Under the pieces are notes generated by a model. That model saw only the letters and a program-made list of their open reading frames with translations. It searched no databases and had not been told where the DNA came from. Below are positions 1 through 8,477 of a stretch of 64,000 nt of DNA, piece after piece; the stretch's first letter is position 1, and every line of letters begins with the position of its first letter. A program made the position numbers and the translations under genes. Source of the stretch: Alkalihalobacillus sp. YIM B00296 (GTDB taxonomy: Bacteria; Bacillota; Bacilli; Bacillales; Fictibacillaceae); contig NZ_JAIBLJ010000006.1 in the NCBI RefSeq assembly GCF_020179385.1, positions 20,433 through 84,432 on the forward strand. The letters are read 5' to 3'.

Positions 1-1400
1 ATACAAGGTAGGGGTGAAGTCTCCAAGGGTGTATGAAGCGTGGAGAACTGGTGCCACACAAAGGAAGGAAACCCGCTACGTGGAGGATGAAAGCAATGTT
101 GGAAAAGATACTTCAACGAGGGAATATGGAGAATGCCTATCAACAGGTGGTTCGAAATAAAGGGAGTTCTGGCATTGACGGAATTCCCACGTCCGAACTG
201 AAATCCCAGTTATGGTCGTCTTGGAAGGACATCAAACGCCAACTCTTGGAAGGAACCTATCAACCGTCCCCCGTCCGTCGCGTCGAAATCCCGAAACCGA
301 ACGGAGGCCGACGGAAGTTAGGCATTCCGACCGTGATGGACCGCCTGATCCAACAAGCTTTCAACCTTCATCTCCAACGAATGTATGACCCGATATTCTC
401 CAACCAAAGCTATGGATTCCGTCCTGGAAAACGGGCACATGACGCTGTCCGGAAAGCCCAAGATTACATCCATCAGGGATACACATGGGTGGTGGACATC
501 GATCTCGAGAAATTCTTCGATAAGGTCTATCACGACCGGTTGTTGCGTACCTTAAGTTACCGCATTAAAGACGGTCGGGTACTGTCCATCATCCGCAAGT
601 ATCTCCAAGCTGGAATTATGGAGGGTGGACTGGTCCAGCAAAATCGGGAAGGGACTCCGCAAGGAAGCCCGCTAAGCTCTCTTCTGTCGAACATCGTACT
701 TGATGAACTGGATAAGGAACTAGAATTCCGGTACGCTGATGATTGTCAAATCTACGTCGGCTCGAAACGAGCCGCCGAACGGACGCTTCAAAACATGACC
801 CGGTTCATTGAGAAGAAACTGAAGCTGAAAGTCAATCGAGAGAAAAGTGCGATTGACCGACCCTGGAAACGAAAGTTCCTCGGGTTCAGTTTCACTAGCC
901 CCAACAAAGACAGAGTAAAAGTTCGCATCCACAAAGAAGCTATTGAGAAAGCAAAACAGCGACTAAAGGATTTGACATCAAGGAAATGGAGCATTTCGAT
1001 TGAAGAACGAATCAGACGAATAAACCGTTTTATTGTAGGTTGGCGAAATTACTTTGAACTCGCTCAAACGCCATCTGTTTTCTATAAACTGATGAAGTGG
1101 TTGAGAAGAAGGCTACGCATGATTCGATGGAAAGAGTGGAAACGTCCGAAAACGCGTATTCGAAACCTCATCGCATTGAGGATTCCGCAAGACAAAGCCT
1201 ATGAATGGGGAAATACAAGAAAAGGCTACTGGCGAGTTGCCGGTAGCCCGATCCTAAGCCGCCCGCTCAATACCGAGCATTGGCGGAAGCTAGGATTGAA
1301 AACGTTGGAAGCACGTTAGATTTTCATGAAACCGCCGTATACGGATCCGCACGTACGGTGGTGTGAGAGGTCGGGGGTTAGTCACCCCCTCCTACTCGAT
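1..1400 (+). mobile_element. Group II intron, 3' portion (5' end lies outside the window)
   Basis: A reverse transcriptase gene is followed by a structured tail typical of a bacterial group II intron, probably class C. The domain V stem pairs ACCGCCGTA (1331-1339) with TACGGTGGT (1354-1362). The domain VI stem pairs GGGGGT (1373-1378) with ACCCCC (1384-1389) and is followed by CTACTCGAT, so the 3' splice boundary is placed near 1400. Such introns move by retrohoming with the encoded protein, and class C members favour sites just after genes or terminators. That fits here: the frame-restored end of yjbJ is at 1417. Domains I-IV and the 5' boundary are not in the window. Confidence 0.85.
33..1319 (+). 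CDS. ltrA: Group II intron reverse transcriptase/maturase
   Basis: The intron-encoded protein copies intron RNA into DNA and helps splicing. The RT fingers-palm region covers roughly residues 25-300. The catalytic YADD box is at residues 234-237, after a QGSPLSSLLSNI segment. A maturase (X) domain follows, with the conserved RINRFIVGWRNYF stretch around residues 330-342. No HNH endonuclease domain is seen, as is usual for class C enzymes. The length of 428 residues fits the family. The true start may be the ATG at 96 (residue 22), because the first 21 residues do not resemble the usual N-terminus. The gene is intact, so the element could still be active. Confidence 0.9.
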   Translation: MKRGELVPHKGRKPATWRMKAMLEKILQRGNMENAYQQVVRNKGSSGIDGIPTSELKSQLWSSWKDIKRQLLEGTYQPSPVRRVEIPKPNGGRRKLGIPTVMDRLIQQAFNLHLQRMYDPIFSNQSYGFRPGKRAHDAVRKAQDYIHQGYTWVVDIDLEKFFDKVYHDRLLRTLSYRIKDGRVLSIIRKYLQAGIMEGGLVQQNREGTPQGSPLSSLLSNIVLDELDKELEFRYADDCQIYVGSKRAAERTLQNMTRFIEKKLKLKVNREKSAIDRPWKRKFLGFSFTSPNKDRVKVRIHKEAIEKAKQRLKDLTSRKWSISIEERIRRINRFIVGWRNYFELAQTPSVFYKLMKWLRRRLRMIRWKEWKRPKTRIRNLIALRIPQDKAYEWGNTRKGYWRVAGSPILSRPLNTEHWRKLGLKTLEAR

Positions 1401-1445
1401 TTATTGTCATATTCATCTATGTCAGAACCCGTTGGTAGTTGGACA

Positions 1446-2036
1446 TTACTTTACTGACATAAATTTTTCTTTTGGTGAATGGGGAATTCCATCGTATCGA
1501 TCGACATTCCCTGGTCCTGCATTATAAGCTGCTAGTGCATATTGGATATTTCCATCATAGCGATCCAACATCTGCCTCAAATATCTGGCCCCTCCCATGA
1601 TGTTCTCTTCAGGATTATACGGATTCCTGACCCCAAGACCTTCTGCGGTTTTAGGCATCAGCTGTATTAACCCCATTGCTCTTGCAGGGCTTGTACTCAA
1701 AGCATTGAAGTTCCATTCTTGTTTGATGACTGCTTCAATCAATTTAGGATCAAGGTTATACCTTGCTGCCGCTTCATTTAAGTATGTACTGTATGGGTTT
1801 CTTGAAGACTGGGATGCAGGTTCTAACTCCGGTGAATGCAACATGACTGGTGGATAGGAATCGATTGGTTTCTGCTTGTTCTCAACAATAGCTGAAGCTG
1901 CCAAAAAGGATTGGAGTTCTTCTTCAAACAAAGTATTCCAGGCTGTATTGATAGATGAAGACTTTGATCCAATCTGAAATTGGCTGAGTGATTGAAGCTC
2001 GATCAATGAGCGGATCAATTGGGTGTTCAAAATCAT
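1446..2036 (-). CDS. yjbJ: Lytic transglycosylase YjbJ-like, 3' end frameshifted
   Basis: This is a soluble lytic transglycosylase-like (SLT, goose lysozyme fold) peptidoglycan-cleaving protein. The SLT domain spans about residues 85-185, with the catalytic glutamate at E107 (IKQE), the [10 protein letters not shown] segment at 122-131 and [12 protein letters not shown] at 168-178. The family normally ends in a PPF...YV..V tail. Here the frame leaves that tail at residue 185 and stops after [11 protein letters not shown]. One extra base in the G run at 1481-1484 restores [18 protein letters not shown] and a stop at 1417-1419. So one base has been lost, in the genome or in sequencing. The segment before GLIQLMP reads ARAM where GAxG is usual, another sign of drift. 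yjbJ position next to yjbK matches B. subtilis. Confidence 0.8.
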   Translation of the reverse strand: MILNTQLIRSLIELQSLSQFQIGSKSSSINTAWNTLFEEELQSFLAASAIVENKQKPIDSYPPVMLHSPELEPASQSSRNPYSTYLNEAAARYNLDPKLIEAVIKQEWNFNALSTSPARAMGLIQLMPKTAEGLGVRNPYNPEENIMGGARYLRQMLDRYDGNIQYALAAYNAGPGNVDRYDGIPHSPKEKFMSVK

Positions 2037-2106
2037 CCCTACTTTCGTATACTGCCTTCATCATAGCAAACGGAATGCGATAAACAATGAAATTTGGACA
2101 TATTTT

Positions 2107-2688
2107 TCATATGATTTGTTTCTGTTTAAAAAAGCGTTCGATCTTGTTGGGAGTCTTCCGCTGAGGGATATGATAGGTCTCAAGCAGCTGTTTGAATTCC
2201 TTTTCACCTTGTTTCCGTTCACTAACCTCATACTCCAACTCGTAATCTTCAGTTCCAAGGTAAGCAGAGTGATCGAAAACAAGCAGACCAGACTTATATG
2301 TTTGCTCAGCTCTTGTTGTGACGAGTGATCCTAAGCAGATTAATTGATCAGGATCTATTTCGAAAGTATCTTCAAGGTACCGAATCATATCGCTCGTTGT
2401 GATGGGTTCGCCATTAATGAGTCGAACCGCATCTGCATCACTAAGTTTTTCATGGGATTCCATCAAACCGTCTCCATGGGGACGTTTCAGTGTAAATGTA
2501 TAGTGGTCCTCTTTATGTCGGATACGGAGGGCACACCCCTTTTCTTTCAAAGTAAATGTTTCTGTATCAAAGTAATAGTTGGTTTGTTTTTTGAAAGTGT
2601 CATCTGTAATGGAAAAGGCTGAGATCAGTTCATTAAATTCATCTTCAATGACTAGGTTCTTCAATTCGATTTCGATTTCTTGTTTCAT
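2107..2688 (-). CDS. yjbK: CYTH-domain (triphosphate tunnel metalloenzyme) protein
   Basis: The protein belongs to the CYTH superfamily, which binds triphosphorylated substrates and divalent metal inside a beta barrel. The signature EIEIELK lies at residues 4-10. Further charged strand motifs follow, such as ALRIRHKEDHYTFTLKRP near residues 53-70 and YELEYEV around 150. The 193-residue length fits YjbK of B. subtilis, whose exact substrate is not firmly established. It faces yjbL across a 427-base non-coding region and reads toward yjbJ with a 70-base gap. A cytosolic inorganic tripolyphosphatase or thiamine-triphosphatase-like role is possible by family only. Confidence 0.85.
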   Translation of the reverse strand: MKQEIEIELKNLVIEDEFNELISAFSITDDTFKKQTNYYFDTETFTLKEKGCALRIRHKEDHYTFTLKRPHGDGLMESHEKLSDADAVRLINGEPITTSDMIRYLEDTFEIDPDQLICLGSLVTTRAEQTYKSGLLVFDHSAYLGTEDYELEYEVSERKQGEKEFKQLLETYHIPQRKTPNKIERFFKQKQII

Positions 2689-2789
2689 ACGTCGATCACC
2701 TCATGCGAGCATTGTTTTTCGTGTCATTATCTCATATATGGAATATGGCTACAATTTTAATATACCAATTAAAATATGGTACACTTATA

Positions 2790-3020
2790 ACGGGTCTTCA
2801 ACCAAGTCAACAAACGAGACGGCGACTTTCCGACGAACAGAGTAAAACCTGTACATGCGTCTACAAGTGTATCTCTCGAAGTCAGCTTCCTCGGTACAAC
2901 TAACAGTTGTTATGCGTGTTTTGCTCGTTGCTAGTACTGCGGTTGTCACAGGACGTGACGTTTTTACGAAGCGCTTTTCGGTTTTAGCGGTCCTCATGCA
3001 GTTCCTCAAAACCACTGGGC
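2790..3020. repeat. Non-coding, repeat-like intergenic segment
   Basis: The 427 bases between yjbK and yjbL hold no convincing gene. A 76-codon frame on the minus strand (2785-3015) has a composition unlike the neighbours and no start context. The stretch from about 2790 to 3020 is richer in G+C than its flanks and contains the phrase CACAGGACGTGA (2948-2959), which also occurs in the repeat at 24.8-25.0 kb. It may be an interspersed intergenic element, but it is not the same full repeat. Confidence 0.35.
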
Positions 3021-3115
3021 CTTAACTTCCGATGTACAGGATGTACTCATTTGTTGACTACTTGAACTTTGAAGCAGCTAAGGATATATCGATTCATTTT
3101 TTTAGGAGGATCATT

Positions 3116-3505
3116 ATGACTATAAGATTAGAAGTTACATCAAGCGAAGTTTTCGAAGATAAAGTAGAGTTTGCATGCAACAGTGAAAATATAGCGGGTG
3201 AGGTTGCATTGGAACCTTCAGAGCAAGTATTGGTGGATTCTGATTCTTTATCTTTCATCTATATATTAGAAACCCCTGATAGCTTCATCTACGTATCTTT
3301 TCTAAAAGAACGTTGGACTGGTTTGAAAGCCGTCATAACAGATGAGAAAGATGCGATATTGAAATTGTCTAACCATAAACCAATCCACTTAAAAGGAATA
3401 AAAGGGGAAATGGATTATCTTATTCAAAACATTTCTGGCAATGCAAATTACGGAAACGAAATGATGTCTAGCGTCGAGGAGATTTTCCAACCAATAAACG
3501 GATGA
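3116..3505 (+). CDS. yjbL: UPF0738 family protein YjbL
   Basis: A 129-residue soluble protein of unknown function, identified by the conserved Bacillus gene order yjbK-yjbL-yjbM and by its size. It is acidic and beta-rich, with aromatic segments such as SFIYILETPDSFIYVSFL, and has no signal peptide or membrane segment. The ATG at 3116 is chosen because TTTAGGAGGATCATT gives a strong ribosome binding site; an in-frame start at 3032 has none. The spacing to the alarmone synthetase is about 40 bases, so the two may be co-transcribed. No molecular role can be given. Confidence 0.75.
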   Translation: MTIRLEVTSSEVFEDKVEFACNSENIAGEVALEPSEQVLVDSDSLSFIYILETPDSFIYVSFLKERWTGLKAVITDEKDAILKLSNHKPIHLKGIKGEMDYLIQNISGNANYGNEMMSSVEEIFQPING

Positions 3506-3545
3506 CATGAAGAGCTTCCGAAAAAAGAGATTCGGTGGTGGTTAG

Positions 3546-4163
3546 ATGGAATGGGATGTATTGTTGAATCCTTATAAACAATCAGTTGAAGAACTGAAGA
3601 TCAAATTGAAAGGGGTCCGCGAACAGTATATCATTGAAAATAAACACTCCCCGATCGAGTTTGTCACTGGTAGGGTGAAACCTGTGGCAAGCATTTTAGA
3701 TAAAATGAAGCGGAAGAACATTTCACTCGATGATATTGAATCGGAAATACAAGATATCGCCGGTATCAGGATCATGTGCCAGTTTGTGGATGATATAGGT
3801 ACTGTGATCAACATGCTTAAGAAACGCAAAGACCTGGAAGTCATCGAGGAGAGGGACTATGTCAATCATAAAAAACCAAGCGGATACCGTTCCTTCCACG
3901 TCGTCATTTCATATCCGGTCCAAACCGTTGCCGGCGAGAAAAAAATTCTAGTAGAAATACAAATACGTACGCTCTCTATGAATTTCTGGGCGACAATTGA
4001 ACATTCTTTAAATTATAAATACGCTGGGGCGATCCCGAGGAATATCCAACAACGATTGCAACGTGCTGCCGAAGCTGCGTTCCGATTAGACGAAGAAATG
4101 TCCCTAATAAAAGGGGAAATACAAGAAGCTCAAAAACTATTCGAGCAAAAGGAACAACGGTGA
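3546..4163 (+). CDS. relQ: Small alarmone synthetase, GTP pyrophosphokinase (RelQ/SAS1 type)
   Basis: It makes (p)ppGpp from ATP and GTP/GDP as part of the stringent response. The synthetase domain fills most of the 205 residues: a GRVKPVASILDKMKRK segment (about 42-57), the DIAGIRIMC motif (75-83), ERDYVNHKKPSGYRSFHV (101-118) and the VEIQIRT motif followed by FWATIEHSLNYKY (138-160). There is no hydrolase, TGS or ACT domain, so this is the small stand-alone RelQ (YjbM/SasB) class, which forms tetramers in characterised homologues. It sits just upstream of NAD kinase, as in B. subtilis. ATG at 3546 follows AAAGAGATTCGGTGGTGG. Confidence 0.95.
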   Translation: MEWDVLLNPYKQSVEELKIKLKGVREQYIIENKHSPIEFVTGRVKPVASILDKMKRKNISLDDIESEIQDIAGIRIMCQFVDDIGTVINMLKKRKDLEVIEERDYVNHKKPSGYRSFHVVISYPVQTVAGEKKILVEIQIRTLSMNFWATIEHSLNYKYAGAIPRNIQQRLQRAAEAAFRLDEEMSLIKGEIQEAQKLFEQKEQR

Positions 4164-4205
4164 TATACATAAGTAGGAATTTTGAAGGTAAGGAAGCGAT
4201 GTTCA

Positions 4206-5000
4206 ATGAATTTTTCGATAATCTCTAAAGGTGACGAGAAATCAGCTAAACTTGAAAAGCGAATCAAGTCTTATCTACAAGACTTTGATCTGGTATGGAA
4301 TGAGAAGGAGCCGGACATTGTCATTTCCATTGGAGGCGATGGAACACTCCTTCACGCTTTCCATCACTATATCGAACGCGTCGATCAAGCGGCATTCGTC
4401 GGAGTGCATACAGGGCATCTTGGATTCTATGCCGATTGGACACCAAGTGAGGTGGAAAAGCTTGTCATCCATATTGCGAAGACACCTTTTCAAATCGTTG
4501 AATATCCTCTTCTTGAGGTGACTGTACGTTATCTTGATGGAGATAATGAAAGCCGGTATTTAGCGATGAATGAGTGTACGGTCAAGAGTGTTGAGGGGTC
4601 CCTCGTCATGAATGTGGAAATTAAAGGAGAAGAATTTGAAACATTCAGAGGCGATGGGTTATGTATCTCTACACCTTCGGGAAGCACAGCTTATAATAAA
4701 GCTTTAGGAGGAGCCATCATCCATCCTTCCCTTCCATCCATCCAGTTGGCAGAAATGGCTTCAATCAACAATCGTGTGTTCCGGACGGTCGGATCTCCAC
4801 TCGTATTGCCACAACATCATACGTGTATGTTAAAACCGGTGAATGATGTTGACTTCCATATTACGATCGACCACCTATTTTTACTGCATGAAAAAGTAAA
4901 GTCGATCCAATGCCGGGTTGCTGAAAAAAAGGTAAGGTTTGCAAGGTTCCGTCCGTTCCCATTCTGGAAGCGTGTCAGGGAATCCTTTGTCAAAGAATGA
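4206..5000 (+). CDS. nadF: NAD kinase
   Basis: Phosphorylates NAD to NADP. The family signature [12 protein letters not shown] lies near residues 42-53 and holds the catalytic aspartate. The NEC motif (NECTVKS) and [21 protein letters not shown], the glycine-rich NAD-binding segment, follow in the right order. The 264-residue length fits the compact Gram-positive PpnK family. I place the start at the ATG at 4206 ([10 protein letters not shown]); an ATG at 4182 would add eight residues not typical of the family. It lies between relQ and the pseudouridine synthase with gaps of about 40 and 30 bases, suggesting one transcript. Confidence 0.95.
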   Translation: MNFSIISKGDEKSAKLEKRIKSYLQDFDLVWNEKEPDIVISIGGDGTLLHAFHHYIERVDQAAFVGVHTGHLGFYADWTPSEVEKLVIHIAKTPFQIVEYPLLEVTVRYLDGDNESRYLAMNECTVKSVEGSLVMNVEIKGEEFETFRGDGLCISTPSGSTAYNKALGGAIIHPSLPSIQLAEMASINNRVFRTVGSPLVLPQHHTCMLKPVNDVDFHITIDHLFLLHEKVKSIQCRVAEKKVRFARFRPFPFWKRVRESFVKE

Positions 5001-5031
5001 TTTAACGGGTTACTAGAGGAGACGTATCATC

Positions 5032-5922
5032 ATGACACAATTACAATTCACATGGACTGTCGGGAAGGCGTCCAGCGGAAAACTTCTAAGAGAGTATCTA
5101 CTGGGAGAGAAGTTCATATCAAGACAAGCGCTCACTGACATCAAGTTTGCCGGTGGCGCTCTTTTTGTAAACGATGAGCCTGTGACTGTCCGATATCCTC
5201 TAAAGGAGAGGGATCGGGTAACTGTATGTTTCCCTGACGAAGTAGTTAGCGAATCTATGGACCCAGTCCATATCCCGCTTTCAATTTTGTATGAAGATAA
5301 GCACTTCTTAGCAGTGGACAAACCTCCCGATATGCCGACGATCCCGTCAAAGTTCCGGAATACAGACTCACTCGCACAAGCGGTACTGTTCTATTATAGA
5401 CAAAAAAGGATATCTTCGACGATCCATGCTGTCAATCGGCTTGATCGGAATACGTCTGGGATCGTTTTGTTCGCTAAACACCGCTACGGTCATTCTTTGT
5501 TATCAAGGCTCCAAAAAAGCGGTGAACTCGAACGGACGTATATTGCACTTTGTCATGGTGTTCCTGAAAAAACAAAAGGAACGGTTGACCTGCCGATCGG
5601 AAGAAAAGAGGGAAGTATCATCGAACGCTGTGTTCGCAAAGACGGTCAACATGCGAAAACACATTTTGAAGTATTGAAATCATTTAAGGAACATGCCATG
5701 GTCCGGTTGAAGCTGGATACTGGGCGAACCCACCAGATCAGGGTCCATATGTCATCGATCGGTCATCCATTATTAGGAGATGATCTTTATGGAGGAGACG
5801 AAATTTTTATAGAGAGGCAGGCTCTTCATAGTCAATCCTTGCAATTCGTCCATCCTTTCCTGGAAAAGTTGATAGAAGTAGAGGCGCCGGTACCCCATGA
5901 TATGGAAAAATTGATGAAATGA
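5032..5922 (+). CDS. yjbO: RluA/RluD-family RNA pseudouridine synthase YjbO
   Basis: Converts specific uridines in RNA, most likely 23S rRNA, to pseudouridine. An S4-like RNA-binding segment (about residues 15-75) is followed by the catalytic domain with HAVNRLDRNTSG, where D138 is the expected nucleophile. Further conserved blocks are LERTYIALCHG and LDTGRTHQIRVHMSSIGHPLLGD. Length (296) matches the family. The start has a good ribosome binding site (AGAGGAGACG). It is the last gene of the yjbL-relQ-nadF-yjbO run and ends at a terminator at 5979-6004. The exact uridine modified cannot be read from sequence. Confidence 0.92.
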   Translation: MTQLQFTWTVGKASSGKLLREYLLGEKFISRQALTDIKFAGGALFVNDEPVTVRYPLKERDRVTVCFPDEVVSESMDPVHIPLSILYEDKHFLAVDKPPDMPTIPSKFRNTDSLAQAVLFYYRQKRISSTIHAVNRLDRNTSGIVLFAKHRYGHSLLSRLQKSGELERTYIALCHGVPEKTKGTVDLPIGRKEGSIIERCVRKDGQHAKTHFEVLKSFKEHAMVRLKLDTGRTHQIRVHMSSIGHPLLGDDLYGGDEIFIERQALHSQSLQFVHPFLEKLIEVEAPVPHDMEKLMK

Positions 5923-5978
5923 ACGGTAAAAGACGTTTTTTTGTTGGAAAAATCGACCTTGAGATTGAAAAGGTATTT

Positions 5979-6004
5979 AAAGGAAGCAGCTGAGCTTCCT
6001 TTTT
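5979..6004 (+). terminator. Factor-independent terminator after yjbO
   Basis: AAAGGAAGC (5979-5987) pairs with GCTTCCTTT (5994-6002), followed by T residues. Confidence 0.85.
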
Positions 6005-6030
6005 CTATTCGAACCGTCCTCGTTCTATTT

Positions 6031-6218
6031 AATTGCACCGTTTTTAAGAATCAATTGCACGATTTTGAGGAATAATCGCACGGAAATAAAAATAATTGCA
6101 CGATTCCGTGAGTTGAATGAGCGGGCACAAATATTATTGCATCATCGTTATGCTTATTGCGTTAAAAATAACCTTATTGCACTAAAATCAAACAAATTGC
6201 TCACTCGCACAATAAGGT
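6031..6218. repeat. Phased array of ATTGCAC-like boxes
   Basis: The core TTGC (or TCGC) of an AATTGCAC-like box occurs at 6033, 6055, 6076, 6096, 6137, 6157, 6177 and 6197. Spacings are 22, 21, 20, 41, 20, 20 and 20 bases, so the period is about two helical turns with one position missing. The last part contains ACCTTATTG (6171-6179), whose near complement lies at 6209-6218. No open frame is plausible here. The array lies between the 3' ends of yjbO and prpE, so a promoter role is unlikely. Confidence 0.6.
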
Positions 6219-6230
6219 ATACGTCAAAGC

Positions 6231-6974
6231 TTAATCATCAAATGACCTGAATTTTTCTTCCATATATGGCATTCCGGAAGGCACGGAAACCGTTTGATCC
6301 TCTGGATAGCGATAGGCAGTGAGGGATCCGCCGAAAACACATCCCGTATCGATGTTAATCGTGTTCCCGACCCTTCTTGGTTCTGAAACTGGGGTATGGC
6401 CGTAAACGATGATCCTTTTTCCTTTATACCTTTGAGCCCAGTCTCTACGGACAGGCATACCATTATCATGTCGTTCTCCTGTAATATCCCCATACAGGAC
6501 AAAGGTCCGGACCCGTTTATGCTTTTGGCCGATAAAATCCTCTTTAATACCTGCGTGTGCAACAACGAGCTTGGTATCCTCAAGCTGAAGATAAAGAGGG
6601 GCGTCTTCAAACAATTCTTTGAACATGCTTGAAATTTCCACCTTTTCGCTCTGTGGCAATGCCTTGAATTCAGCAACCGTCGTTTCAAGACCATGACGGA
6701 TCTGTACATCTCTGCCTAGAAAATAACGATACAATTTATCGCAGTGGTTTCCAGGTGAATAGAGGGCGATACCTTGCTTTACTAGTCTATAAACGAGTCG
6801 GATCACTTTTATGGAATCAGGGCCGCGATCAGTCAAATCACCTAGAAAAACAAGCTTACGATTATCTGGAGGAAGATGATTCCCATTTTCATCTTTTCTA
6901 TAGCCCAATTCGTCAATAAGTTGGATTAATTCCCTATAACAACCATGAATATCTCCGATGACATCATACTTCAT
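6231..6974 (-). CDS. prpE: Bis(5'-nucleosyl)-tetraphosphatase PrpE
   Basis: A metallophosphatase that hydrolyses Ap4A asymmetrically; PrpE of B. subtilis also has protein-phosphatase activity and is linked to spore germination. The calcineurin-type metal-binding motifs are all present in order: GDIHG (residues 7-11), [22 protein letters not shown] and YGHTPV. The 247-residue length matches the family. It is transcribed against the upstream yjbO. The start ATG at 6974 is preceded by TGGAGTGAAAAAGC. Nothing looks degraded. Confidence 0.93.
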   Translation of the reverse strand: MKYDVIGDIHGCYRELIQLIDELGYRKDENGNHLPPDNRKLVFLGDLTDRGPDSIKVIRLVYRLVKQGIALYSPGNHCDKLYRYFLGRDVQIRHGLETTVAEFKALPQSEKVEISSMFKELFEDAPLYLQLEDTKLVVAHAGIKEDFIGQKHKRVRTFVLYGDITGERHDNGMPVRRDWAQRYKGKRIIVYGHTPVSEPRRVGNTINIDTGCVFGGSLTAYRYPEDQTVSVPSGMPYMEEKFRSFDD

Positions 6975-7037
6975 GCTTTTTCACTCCATCTGATTCGTTC
7001 TACTTCGTACTGGTATTATTTAAAATAACAAAAATGA

Positions 7038-7067
7038 ATGAAAAAAGCACCTTGAGGAAGGTGCTTT
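7038..7067 (-). terminator. Terminator of rodA (minus strand)
   Basis: AAAGCACCTT (7044-7053) pairs perfectly with AAGGTGCTTT (7058-7067) around a GAGG loop. On the minus strand the stem is followed by a T run (complement of the As at 7041-7046). It begins right at the rodA stop codon. Confidence 0.85.
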
Positions 7068-8255
7068 CTAGTCAAACATATATTTCCTTGTCCTTGAACG
7101 AACATTTAGTACGAGTCCGATCGCGATCATACTTGCTAAGATCGAACTGCCCCCATAACTGATGAATGGAAGGGGGATCCCAGTGATGGGAAGCAAGCCG
7201 ATGACCATTCCGATGTTCTGGAAAACCTGGAATGTAATCATACCGATTACCCCTGCACATAAATAGCTTCCAAATGGATCGTTGCTTTCCAATGCAGCGT
7301 GGATGATTCTATAAACCAATAAGAAGAAAAGGGAAATGACAAAACTTGTGCCCATGAACCCAAACTCCTCACCGATCACAGAAAAGATGAAATCTGTCTG
7401 AGCTTCAGGGAAATAGACATTCCCTTCCCCGAACCCTTTTCCGTATAATTGGCCGGACCCGATCGCCAATAAGGACTTAACGAGCTGGAATCCGAATCCT
7501 TGCTCGAATTCATAAGGTTGAAGCCATCCGTAAAACCGATTCAACTGATATTCATCATGTAAAATATAATCGATCAGAAATTCAGGGTTATACATATAGA
7601 TGGCAACTAATCCTCCGATGCCAAGCAATGAAATCAAAAGTAAAAGGAGGATAATTCGCCATCTGATTCCTGAAACTAATAAAAGACTGGCAATAATAGC
7701 AAAAAAGACGAGTGATGTGCCAAGATCAGGCTGCAGCATGACTAAAAATATTGGTGGTATCGAAATCAAGATGATCTTCCCAAGCAATAAAAAGTCTTCT
7801 CTTATGGATCGATCTAGATATTTCTCATTATGAAGTGTAATCGCATTGGCAATTGAAATGATAAGCGCTACTTTCATCAGCTCGGAAGGCTGGAAGGCGA
7901 TTCCTCCATAGCGATACCAGCTTTGTGCACCGTTGATATAGGGAACGATCGCTTCTTTTGTACCAGCATTCGGATCGACTAATGGAATCAGGATAATTCC
8001 AAGTAACAATAAGATCCCAAATCCATAAATGTACCATGAAAGCTTCAGGAACTGATCAAAATCAAGGATCATGACAACCGCAATGGCCCCAAATCCTACC
8101 GCATACCAAACTAACTGCTTCAGAACGAAGTTGCCTTCATACTGTCCTACAGCACTATAAATCGCAATGCAGCTTGAACAGATTAAAAGAAATAAGATGA
8201 AAAGTAAGTTATAATCAATTTGTGAAAATGGGGTTTCTTTTTCTAGGTTCGTCAT
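7068..8255 (-). CDS. rodA: SEDS-family peptidoglycan glycosyltransferase, RodA type
   Basis: A polytopic membrane protein that polymerises lipid II during cell elongation (RodA) or spore/septum formation (SpoVE/FtsW). About ten hydrophobic segments are visible in 395 residues. Conserved SEDS features include FQPSELMKVALI, LQPDLGTSL, a long extracellular loop with GFGFQLVKSLLAIGSGQ, EAQTDFIFSVIGEEFGF and the C-terminal GIPLPFISYGGSS. The length is close to B. subtilis RodA (393), so RodA is the best guess. The ATG at 8255 follows AAGGTAGGGAAAGCTT. It is a single-gene unit divergent from mgtE. Confidence 0.88.
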   Translation of the reverse strand: MTNLEKETPFSQIDYNLLFILFLLICSSCIAIYSAVGQYEGNFVLKQLVWYAVGFGAIAVVMILDFDQFLKLSWYIYGFGILLLLGIILIPLVDPNAGTKEAIVPYINGAQSWYRYGGIAFQPSELMKVALIISIANAITLHNEKYLDRSIREDFLLLGKIILISIPPIFLVMLQPDLGTSLVFFAIIASLLLVSGIRWRIILLLLLISLLGIGGLVAIYMYNPEFLIDYILHDEYQLNRFYGWLQPYEFEQGFGFQLVKSLLAIGSGQLYGKGFGEGNVYFPEAQTDFIFSVIGEEFGFMGTSFVISLFFLLVYRIIHAALESNDPFGSYLCAGVIGMITFQVFQNIGMVIGLLPITGIPLPFISYGGSSILASMIAIGLVLNVRSRTRKYMFD

Positions 8256-8359
8256 AAGCTTTCCCTACCTTGAAAAACTAGTTCAATGAAAATAATAACA
8301 TCTTTTATGATAACGAACTATAAATAGTTTGAAAATAAGTCTTTAATCGCTTTTTAAAA

Positions 8360-8388
8360 TTGACAATCTTGAAACGCTTTTTTACTAT
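8360..8388 (+). promoter_or_regulatory. Predicted sigma-A promoter of mgtE
   Basis: TTGACA (8360-8365) and TACTAT (8383-8388) are separated by 17 bases. The expected start is near 8395, giving an mgtE leader of about 80 bases. I do not see the long conserved core of an M-box (ykoK) magnesium riboswitch in this leader. Confidence 0.65.
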
Positions 8389-8477
8389 TAGTGAGTCGTT
8401 GAAAATAATTCGGCAAAGAAAATAGAATCGATGCCTATACTCACATTGGATCACCCTGACTGAGAGGGGAGAAGGAC

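Noticed and set aside
2785-3015. 76-codon minus-strand frame between yjbK and yjbL
   Set aside because: No start context and a Thr/Arg-rich product unlike any neighbour. It coincides with the repeat-like block.
6065-6250. 61-codon frame through the ATTGCAC array
   Set aside because: It is an effect of the regular repeats and overlaps prpE.
8290-8477. M-box magnesium riboswitch before mgtE
   Set aside because: I looked for the conserved long core and terminator stem and did not find them in the short leader.
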